Below, in pieces: positions 14,206 through 19,678 of a DNA stretch of 19,678 nucleotides; position 1 is the stretch's first letter; every line of letters begins with the position of its first letter. The stretch is from H111-94 sp034436045 (GTDB lineage Bacteria; Chloroflexota; Ktedonobacteria; Ktedonobacterales; Ktedonobacteraceae). Location: NCBI GenBank assembly GCA_034436045.1, contig DAOTVZ010000074.1, positions 1-19,678 of the forward strand. The letters run 5' to 3'. Below the pieces are notes generated by a model. The model was not told the origin of the DNA. It saw only the letters and a program-made list of their open reading frames with translations, and made no database searches. Made by a program: the position numbers and the translations under genes.

Positions 14206-14892
14206 TTACTTGATTACTTGTTGACTCTCATCCAGTGCCTGGAACACCTGCTGCACAAAGCGCGCTTCCGGCACTGCTCCGACCACCTCAATAAGGTCAT
14301 TCACTACCGTCTTAGGCACGCCTTGCACCTGATAACGTTGGGCCATCTCAACGAACTCGGAAATCTCAACTACGTCGGCGGTAATATGTTCGTTTTCAAC
14401 GGCCAGCTTATGGGCCAACCTGGCGGCGCGTGGACAATAGGGACAGGTCGGGGTGACAAACACCTGAATATGCAGTTTTTGCTTAACCTCTGATAGAGCT
14501 TTGCGCGTTTTCTCGCTCAAGTCTGTTTTACCGGTAGAAACGTCGATGATATCTTCAACCAGTGTAGAGAATTCATACCCTGCTGGAATGCCGAAGAAGC
14601 GCACTGCTCCTCTGGCACGTCCCTGGAGAACAAAGGCCGGGATGCGCGTAATGCCCAGGCGCTCCGCCTCCTGTTTATCACGCACAAAATCTCTGCTTTC
14701 TAGATGGATTTTCTCCGAAAGAGCCGCTACTTCTTCAAGCAACTCACGCGTTTCCTTACAATAATCACATTCCTGGATGGGAAGCACCAGTGGCGATTCA
14801 TGTTGGGTAAAATTAAGAATTGTTACCTCGCCCTCAAGCTCCTCAAAGAGCTTGCGTAGCGTTTTTTGATCCTGTGGTGCAATCATTGACAT
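14206..14892 (-). CDS. Protein disulfide oxidoreductase with two thioredoxin-like domains
   Basis: This 228-residue protein has two thioredoxin/glutaredoxin-like units, each with its own C-x-x-C: C42-D-Y-C45 in the first and C150-P-Y-C153 in the second. Each is followed by an expected cis-proline (RIPAFV near 85, GVPKTV near 195). This matches the PDO family known best from archaea and thermophilic bacteria, which makes, breaks or isomerises disulfides in the cytoplasm and can work as the partner of a thioredoxin-reductase-like flavoprotein. The ATG at 14892 has only a weak GAGAG ribosome site; a second ATG is at 14886. It is 33 bases behind the PIG-L gene and the last of a three-gene minus-strand operon. 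Confidence 0.88.
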   Translation of the reverse strand: MSMIAPQDQKTLRKLFEELEGEVTILNFTQHESPLVLPIQECDYCKETRELLEEVAALSEKIHLESRDFVRDKQEAERLGITRIPAFVLQGRARGAVRFFGIPAGYEFSTLVEDIIDVSTGKTDLSEKTRKALSEVKQKLHIQVFVTPTCPYCPRAARLAHKLAVENEHITADVVEISEFVEMAQRYQVQGVPKTVVNDLIEVVGAVPEARFVQQVFQALDESQQVIK

Positions 14893-14925
14893 CGTTTTGC
14901 TCTCACTTCTTTATAACTAGAACGA

Positions 14926-15642
14926 CTAACCCTGTGCAACCGGCAAAAACACCGTCGGGTCACTAACGAGCAGAGGCGCGGCACTGCGAAACACCTCGGC
15001 ATAGGCCACACCGAGCAGGCGTCCATAGTACTGATCTTCCGCTTCATACAGGCTCAACAGGTGGTCGCCTTGAGCTTGAAAGATTGACCGATAGGCGGCC
15101 AATGCCTGGCGTTTGCGTTCGTAGACCTTGCTGATATCGACGGCAAAAGCAAAATCGGCCCACGGAGGCTCCATCTTACAGTGCGGGAAGAAGAGGCGCT
15201 CGACGATCCAGGGTTCCTGACCGGTTAGCAGCTCGCCGCCGGGCACGCGCTCCCATTGACCCAGGCGAGCCAGGAACACTGCCGCCCGCGTCAGTCCTGC
15301 GACCGCCGCATGATCGGGATGGACGCACGCATCCGTCGTACTATAGACCCAGCGTGGACGATATTCACGGATCAAGTGGGCAAGGCGCAGGCGAGTTTCC
15401 AGCGTATCGGTCAGGAAACGATCCTGAAGACCGAGGGAAAGACGCTCTACACCGAGCAGGCGCGCCGCCTCACGCGCCTGCTGCGCACGTACCCCCGCCT
15501 GCGCAAATTCAGTTGGCTCGCCCTCGGTGAGATCGACTAGCAGCACCCGTTGCCCCTTATCAGAGAGAATAGCAAGTGTGCCCCCCATCTGAGTTTCAGC
15601 ATCATCAGGATGCGCTGCAATCACGATGGCGTCATACGACAT
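14926..15642 (-). CDS. PIG-L family deacetylase, BshB1-like
   Basis: This 238-residue protein has the PIG-L zinc motif AHPDDAE (10-16) and the second motif HPDH (108-111). The segments GLQDRFL (about 71-77), IREYRPRWVYST and the late YAEVFRSAAPLLVSDPTVFL match the BshB1 group, which removes acetyl from N-acetylglucosaminyl-malate in bacillithiol synthesis. Other PIG-L enzymes act on related sugars, so a different thiol or glycoside substrate is possible, and no bshA or bshC is in the window. AAGGAG is six bases before the ATG at 15642; a longer frame upstream overlaps the previous gene and lacks a ribosome site. It starts 10 bases after the DUF2892-like gene stop. Its placement with a disulfide oxidoreductase fits thiol homeostasis. 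Confidence 0.85.
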   Translation of the reverse strand: MSYDAIVIAAHPDDAETQMGGTLAILSDKGQRVLLVDLTEGEPTEFAQAGVRAQQAREAARLLGVERLSLGLQDRFLTDTLETRLRLAHLIREYRPRWVYSTTDACVHPDHAAVAGLTRAAVFLARLGQWERVPGGELLTGQEPWIVERLFFPHCKMEPPWADFAFAVDISKVYERKRQALAAYRSIFQAQGDHLLSLYEAEDQYYGRLLGVAYAEVFRSAAPLLVSDPTVFLPVAQG

Positions 15643-15652
15643 GCCATGCTCC

Positions 15653-15892
15653 TTATCTGCTATGCGCGTGCAGTTTGTCCCCCCTGAAAGGGGCACCAAA
15701 GAGTGGCGCAAAGACACACACATTCACAAGTCCGGCAATGAACGGCAGCAAGCCAACCACGACCAGAATAATGCCGAGCGTTATATTGCTCGCCGCCGAG
15801 ATCATGAATGCGCCCCAGATTATCAGGGCCAGGCCGACAATAATGCGCAGCAGCCGACCGACCGCGCTGGCCATAAAAATTGCAAATGCCAT
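15653..15892 (-). CDS. Small DUF2892-like inner membrane protein
   Basis: This 79-residue protein has two long hydrophobic helices: LLRIIVGLALIIWGAFMI, then TLGIILVVVGLLPFIAGLV. They are followed by NVCVFAPLFG, which matches the G-x-C-x-x-Y/F-x-x-x-G ending of the YgaP-like DUF2892 family. In other bacteria this domain is often joined or adjacent to a rhodanese, so a link to sulfur or thiol chemistry is suggested but not shown here. GGAGG is six bases before the ATG at 15892; the ATG at 15898 directly abuts it and is less likely. It is the first gene of the operon with the BshB1-like and disulfide oxidoreductase genes, and divergent from the sigma factor. Confidence 0.75.
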   Translation of the reverse strand: MAFAIFMASAVGRLLRIIVGLALIIWGAFMISAASNITLGIILVVVGLLPFIAGLVNVCVFAPLFGAPFRGDKLHAHSR

Positions 15893-16002
15893 GAGCATCC
15901 TCCTTGTGCATAAGCCTGTTTCTTATCCTCTATGAGCAAGCATCTCATCCGATGCTCTGACCTTGTAATGCACGAGTCGCAAAAAGGTTACCGATTTTGT
16001 GG

Positions 16003-16008
16003 TACACT
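16003..16008 (+). promoter_or_regulatory. -10-like element of the sigma factor gene
   Basis: TACACT at 16003-16008 lies 38 bases before the sigma-factor ATG and matches the -10 of the second stress-protein gene. A convincing -35 at 17 bases was not found, so the promoter may depend on an alternative sigma factor or activator. Confidence 0.35.
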
Positions 16009-16045
16009 AATTAGAATCAGAAAGGAAGAGATAGGAGGAAGCGCT

Positions 16046-16654
16046 ATGCCCAACGAGCAAGATTTGCTGGCCCGCCTGCGCCAACGTGATGAAGCTGCGT
16101 TCGCCGAGCTATTTGAAATGTACGCGGAACGCATCTACCGCTTAGCATGGCGCATGCTCAAACAGGGAGATGACGCGGAAGAGGTGGTACAGGCCACCTT
16201 TGTCTCCGCGTTTGAGGCCATCGACCGCTTTGAACCTCACGCACAGATCGGTACGTGGCTCTACCGGATTGCCTACAATCACGCTTTGATGCTGCTTCGC
16301 CGTCGTCATGCCGTCGCCACGCTACCAGAAGAAGACGAAGGGGTGGCTTCCTTCCCACCGCAACTGGCCGATTGGAACCATCTGCCCGATCAACAGGTCT
16401 TGAACGATGAAGCAAAAGACATTCTGCGTGCTGCTATCAACGAACTCCCCGTCGGGTTGCGTGCCGCCTTCGTGCTCCGTGACGTAGAAGGCTTATCGAC
16501 TGCGGAATGCGCCCAGATTCAAGCGCTGACGGAAGCCGCCTGCAAAGTCCGCTTACACCGCGCCCGCCAGCGCCTGCGCGAGCAGATTCGTGCCTACTTC
16601 AACGAACGAGACAAACCTTCTATAGACGCCCGCCGACCAACCAGCCTAAACTGA
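16046..16654 (+). CDS. ECF-type RNA polymerase sigma factor
   Basis: This 202-residue protein has sigma region 2 at about 19-87 (AFAELFEMYAERIYRLAWRM, then DDAEEVVQATFVSAF and GTWLYRIAYNHALMLLRRR). Sigma region 4 is at about 128-182, with LPVGLRAAFVLRDVEGLS and the helix-turn-helix ending KVRLHRARQRLREQI. It lacks regions 1 and 3, as in ECF factors. AGGAGG lies just before the ATG at 16046; a longer frame from 15932 covers the promoter. No anti-sigma gene follows; instead its 3' end overlaps the convergent ferritin/VIT gene by 35 bases. Its upstream region shares GTACACTAA and AATCAGAAA with the second stress-protein promoter. Target genes are unknown, but the local stress operons are obvious candidates. 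Confidence 0.93.
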   Translation: MPNEQDLLARLRQRDEAAFAELFEMYAERIYRLAWRMLKQGDDAEEVVQATFVSAFEAIDRFEPHAQIGTWLYRIAYNHALMLLRRRHAVATLPEEDEGVASFPPQLADWNHLPDQQVLNDEAKDILRAAINELPVGLRAAFVLRDVEGLSTAECAQIQALTEAACKVRLHRARQRLREQIRAYFNERDKPSIDARRPTSLN

Positions 16655-17762
16655 AGGTCACCGCCGAAGCTGCCACTCCCAGCAATACCTGCCTCCCTCC
16701 CGATTTTAGCAAGGGAGCACCGGTTGTCAGCGTGATGCCGATGCCAACAAGAAACAGACCGCAGATACCCAGCAGAAGACTGATTAGCACCGCCAACCAG
16801 CCACTGCTGAACGCAAATGGAATAACCGGGATGATCGCACCCACCGCAAAAAGCAGGAACGAGGTAACTGAGGCTTCCCAGGCCGAACCACCCAACTCCT
16901 GCGGATCGATACCCAGTTCTTCACGTGCCAGGGTATCTAGCGCAGCGGTATTGGTACCATCCGTGTTCTTCCCTGCGATGATACGCTCTGCCATTTTAGC
17001 AGCAGTCTCTTGATCAACGCCTTTAGCCTGGTAAATCAAAGCCAGCTCCTCCTGCTCTTCCTGGGGAATATCAGTCAATTCTTGCTGTTCCACAGCAATC
17101 TGGTGGGTATAGAGTTCACGGGCACTCTGCACTGAGAGCCACTCCCCAATCGACATCGAGAGTGCCCCGGCTAGCATGCCCGCCAGACCGGTAAACAGGA
17201 TCGTGTGACCGGGCAGATTGGCACCAGCAACACCCATAACCAGACTTAAATTCGTTGTCAGGCCATCGCTGGCTCCCAGCACGGCAGCGCGTAAGGCATT
17301 CCCGCCCGTGCTGCGGTGCCGACCCTCGAAACGGGCCAACGCAGGGCCGGCGATACCCCCTTGCGTAGAAGTCTGGATTGCGTGGAACAGACGCGCGTGC
17401 GAACGTTCCTGGGCCGGCATGCCAACTGCACGTGCTTCGGGTTGCTCGTCATAGCCATGACTGGCATTACGTTCCATTGTGGTAATGGTCGGCAACACAG
17501 CGTTCACACCAAAACGCCTTGCCATCCAGATAAGCACACGTATGCGCCAACCAGGGATATAAGGGGAAACAGGCTGACCGGCTGCACGCAGGCGCTCGGC
17601 CCATAAGGCCGCATGACGTTGCTCGGTCTCGGCCATGCGCCGATACAGTTCCGCCAGACGAGTGTTTGTCTCTGCCTTTGCCAGTTCCTGATAGAGCAAT
17701 GCGCTCTCCTGCTCAGAACGATAATTCGTTTGATAGCGTTCAATATCGCTTTTGATTGTCAT
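16620..17762 (-). CDS. Ferritin-like/VIT iron transporter (MbfA-type)
   Basis: This 380-residue protein joins an N-terminal ferritin-like four-helix domain (about 10-140) to a VIT1/CCC1 membrane domain (from about 152). The ferritin part has E-x-x-H pairs at E47/H50 and E119/H122, plus other glutamates (E17/E19, E109) suited to a di-iron site. The VIT part shows VLGASDGLTTNLSLVMGV, GALSMSIGEWLSVQSARE and AIIPVIPF, with about five membrane segments and a charged cytoplasmic loop (about 225-290). Related MbfA proteins export iron from the cytoplasm under iron or peroxide stress; manganese transport is possible. AAGGAAG precedes the ATG at 17762; a GTG at 17786 would add eight residues. It begins 17 bases after the hydrogenase maturation protease and is probably cotranscribed with it. 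Confidence 0.9.
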   Translation of the reverse strand: MTIKSDIERYQTNYRSEQESALLYQELAKAETNTRLAELYRRMAETEQRHAALWAERLRAAGQPVSPYIPGWRIRVLIWMARRFGVNAVLPTITTMERNASHGYDEQPEARAVGMPAQERSHARLFHAIQTSTQGGIAGPALARFEGRHRSTGGNALRAAVLGASDGLTTNLSLVMGVAGANLPGHTILFTGLAGMLAGALSMSIGEWLSVQSARELYTHQIAVEQQELTDIPQEEQEELALIYQAKGVDQETAAKMAERIIAGKNTDGTNTAALDTLAREELGIDPQELGGSAWEASVTSFLLFAVGAIIPVIPFAFSSGWLAVLISLLLGICGLFLVGIGITLTTGAPLLKSGGRQVLLGVAASAVTFSLGWLVGGRL

Positions 17763-17779
17763 AGCATCTTCCTTAAGAA

Positions 17780-18250
17780 TTAACACGCATATGCCTGAAG
17801 CTCGGCTTGCACTCGCTGCACAACTTCGTCAACAGCGCGCGTAACCTCTGGCGAGAGTGTGATTCCCGCAGCATACTCTTTGCCTTCAATCGCATAGAGG
17901 ACAAGCGAGTCTGGCAGACTATACAAGATATGCGCTATCCCCAACACCTCTCGTAGACCAACAGTATGCGTCGAGATACTTTCAAACGATGCCGGTAGCG
18001 GCTGCGTAAGCAGATCAAAGCGCATAATTGTCCCTGCTACCGCACCAAAAGAGGCAGCATCAATCATGATGACATGCGCTACATCTTTCCAGAGGTCGAG
18101 CAGGCGTGTCTCATCATCACAGCACAGCATCTCTATCCCTTGCTGATACAATGTTAGTTGTGCCTGCAACCGACGCACGACCACAAAGCCAACGCCGTCA
18201 TCACACCGATACTCATTGCCCAGACCGATGATGCGCGCGAAGAGTGACAC
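17780..18250 (-). CDS. NiFe hydrogenase maturation endopeptidase
   Basis: This 156-residue HycI/HybD/HoxW-family protease has the N-terminal motif IIGLGNEYRCDDGVG. D18, D64 (in IMIDAASFG) and H95 (in SISTHTVGL) line up with the three nickel-sensing residues known as E16, D62 and H93 in E. coli HybD. It trims the C-terminus of the large subunit once nickel is inserted. That subunit, encoded just upstream, still has nine residues after its last metal-motif histidine, as expected of a substrate. The start is uncertain: GTG at 18250 has AGGA ten bases upstream, TTG at 18256 is closer, and TTG at 18292 would overlap the large-subunit gene. It is in an operon between the large subunit and the ferritin/VIT gene. 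Confidence 0.85.
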   Translation of the reverse strand: MSLFARIIGLGNEYRCDDGVGFVVVRRLQAQLTLYQQGIEMLCCDDETRLLDLWKDVAHVIMIDAASFGAVAGTIMRFDLLTQPLPASFESISTHTVGLREVLGIAHILYSLPDSLVLYAIEGKEYAAGITLSPEVTRAVDEVVQRVQAELQAYAC

Positions 18251-18278
18251 TGCCAACACATCCTTTCTGCTACGGTCT

Positions 18279-19583
18279 TTAGTCCCGTTCAACCGTCAAT
18301 TTGAGGAAATGCGTAGCACAGGAGATGCAAGGATCGTAGTTGCGTATCGCCTGCTCGCACTGCCATGTCAATTGCTCATCGGGCAGGTGCATCGCGCGTT
18401 CAACGTACTGCCACAAATCCTGCTCAATACATTTCTGATTCTGCGAGGTGGGCGGGACAATTTTCGCCTCGACAATTCTACCATCCTCGGCCAGTTTGTA
18501 GCGATGGTACAGCGTACCACGTGGAGCCTCCGTGCAAGCCCAGCCGGTAGCGGCGCATGGTTGCAGTTCCACCGCCGCCCGGTCAGGTGGCTCGTATTGT
18601 TCAATAATCCGTAGAGCCTCATCAAAGGCATAGAGGATTTCGACACTGCGTACAATAATGCTCTGAAAGGGATTCTTGCAGACCGGGCCGGGACCCGCTG
18701 CGCGCGCCGCCTCCTGCGCCAGCGGTGAGAGACGATCAAAATTTACATTGTAACGCGCTAATGGGCCAGTCAAGTAAGCACCGCGCCCTTTGATGTGTGC
18801 ATGAAGCGCGTGAGAATATGGCACCTGCTCTTCGATAATATGCTCCTCGAACTGTTGTGGCGTGATGTCAAGACCCTTGTTAGAAACCAGATGCCCTTCA
18901 TTAAAAGGATATTCGTCTGGATGGCGCAGGGCCACAAATTCGTAATCCTGCTCAAAGTCGGGGAACGGTAGCTGCGCCACCCAGCGCACCGCCTCCAATG
19001 CCATCTCACGTCCACGCAGTAGTTGTTCTTTGAGTTGAGTAAACTCGCGCTTCTCCGGCACGCGATAAAAGCCGCCCACGCGCACATTCACCGGATGCAC
19101 CGCGCGCCCACCCAGGAACGTAATCAACTCATTGCCAAGTTTTTTGATCTGCAAACCGCGTTGCACCATCTCCGGGTGATCCTGCGCCATACGCATGGCA
19201 TCGGGATAACCGAGAAAATCGGGCGCATGCAGTAAATAGACGTGGAGAGCGTGGCTCTCGATCCACTCGCCGCAATAGAGCAGGCGGCGTAAGGCTCGAA
19301 GTTGACCCGTAACCTGCACACCAAAGGCCGCCTCCATCGCGTGAACGGCGCTCATCTGATAGGCAACGGGGCAGATACCACAGATGCGAGCCGTGATATC
19401 TGGTGCCTCGCTATAGTGTCGCCCGCGCAGAAACGCCTCAAAAAAACGTGGTGGCTCAAATATCCTGAACTTGACATCCTTTACCTGGTTCTTGCTAATC
19501 CTGACATACAGCGCTCCTTCACCTTCTACGCGCGCCAGATAGTCTACTTTGATCGTTTTTTCCACCTTTTTACTTTCACTCAT
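18279..19583 (-). CDS. NiFe hydrogenase large subunit, group 3b-like
   Basis: This 434-residue protein starts KVDYLARVEGEGALYV, the usual large-subunit opening, and has the proximal cysteine pair C68/C71 in RICGICPVAYQ and the C-terminal pair C419/C422 in DPCISCATH. These four cysteines bind the NiFe centre. ESHALHVYLL, HALHAHIKGRG and EAPRGTLYH match the alpha subunit of bifunctional NAD(P)-linked cytoplasmic hydrogenases (sulfhydrogenase, group 3b) by recollection of the Pyrococcus protein. These interconvert H2 and NAD(P)H and can reduce sulfur or polysulfide. The position after the second cysteine, often histidine (CxxCxxxH), is tyrosine here. AGGAGAG lies eight bases before the ATG at 19583. 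An upstream frame overlaps its start by eight bases, so subunits are translationally coupled. Confidence 0.9.
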   Translation of the reverse strand: MSESKKVEKTIKVDYLARVEGEGALYVRISKNQVKDVKFRIFEPPRFFEAFLRGRHYSEAPDITARICGICPVAYQMSAVHAMEAAFGVQVTGQLRALRRLLYCGEWIESHALHVYLLHAPDFLGYPDAMRMAQDHPEMVQRGLQIKKLGNELITFLGGRAVHPVNVRVGGFYRVPEKREFTQLKEQLLRGREMALEAVRWVAQLPFPDFEQDYEFVALRHPDEYPFNEGHLVSNKGLDITPQQFEEHIIEEQVPYSHALHAHIKGRGAYLTGPLARYNVNFDRLSPLAQEAARAAGPGPVCKNPFQSIIVRSVEILYAFDEALRIIEQYEPPDRAAVELQPCAATGWACTEAPRGTLYHRYKLAEDGRIVEAKIVPPTSQNQKCIEQDLWQYVERAMHLPDEQLTWQCEQAIRNYDPCISCATHFLKLTVERD

Positions 19584-19678
19584 GCCGTGTACTCTCCTGT
19601 CGAAATTCGGCAGCGTTCGCGTTAAAATTCCGAAATACATGGACAAGATCGCGCTCCTGTGCCCCAAGCTGACGCCAG
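19576..19678 (-). CDS. Partial CDS, probable hydrogenase small subunit C-terminus
   Basis: On the minus strand an open frame enters from the window edge and ends in TGA at 19576-19578, overlapping the large-subunit ATG by eight bases (ATGAGTGA arrangement). The visible 33 residues include RDLVHVFRNFNANAAEFRQE and end in RHE. In group 3b operons the small (delta) subunit normally precedes the large one, and the tight overlap supports a partner protein. The visible tail contains no cluster-binding cysteine, so the identification rests mainly on position. Confidence 0.55.
   Translation of the reverse strand, partial: WRQLGAQERDLVHVFRNFNANAAEFRQESTRHE

Noticed and set aside
1..19678. CRISPR array, tRNA or rRNA genes, intact insertion sequence
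   Set aside because: No regularly spaced repeats of suitable length, no cloverleaf or rRNA-like sequence, and no transposase frame were recognised by eye; a dedicated search was not possible.

Overview
The window looks like a chromosomal segment of a Gram-positive-like or monoderm environmental bacterium. The best guess is Ktedonobacteria (Chloroflexota). This is an inference from gene style: many tandem-domain universal stress proteins, MerR/cobalamin-type regulators, a ferritin-VIT fusion, a two-CxxC thioredoxin-fold protein, a group 3-type NiFe hydrogenase and moderate GC. No rRNA, tRNA, CRISPR array or intact mobile element was seen.

Layout. Bases 1-844 hold no convincing intact gene: a truncated helix-turn-helix remnant on the minus strand, a bidirectional terminator hairpin, and an extended -10 promoter that could drive a short RNA. 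A class I SAM methyltransferase follows on the minus strand (845-1465). From 1841 to 5026 (+) runs the most unusual gene: a single 1061-residue protein joining a MerR-type DNA-binding domain, two helical and two Rossmann lobes of the cobalamin-binding type (without the B12-ligand histidine motif), and a C-terminal YeiH-family membrane transporter (putative sulfate exporter family).

From 5285 to 9939 (+) is a probable operon: tandem universal stress protein, zinc alcohol dehydrogenase, OsmC-like thiol protein, DsrE-like protein, TusA-like sulfur carrier, and a sulfide:quinone-oxidoreductase-like flavoprotein. An MgtA-type P-type ATPase and a second tandem universal stress protein follow. Both stress-protein genes have upstream arrays of TGTGA/CGTGA-like direct repeats phased at about 10.5 bp and set at the same distance from a -10 element. 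This suggests one shared activator, possibly an OmpR/PhoB-type response regulator.

After a 370-base gap with several hairpins, including a near-perfect 23-bp inverted repeat, a minus-strand operon encodes a small DUF2892-like membrane protein, a BshB1-like PIG-L deacetylase and a protein disulfide oxidoreductase. A divergent ECF sigma factor (+) overlaps at its 3' end with a ferritin/VIT iron transporter. That transporter is the last gene of a minus-strand operon consisting of the end of an upstream subunit (probably hydrogenase small subunit), a NiFe hydrogenase large subunit of group 3b type, a maturation protease, and the ferritin/VIT protein.

Taken together, the window reads as a redox/low-oxygen stress locus: sulfide and persulfide handling (flavoprotein, TusA, DsrE, possible sulfite/sulfate exporter), thiol redox (OsmC, disulfide oxidoreductase, possible bacillithiol-type deacetylase), NAD(P)-linked hydrogenase, metal homeostasis (MgtA, ferritin-VIT) and universal stress proteins. 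The functional links are inferences from gene order.
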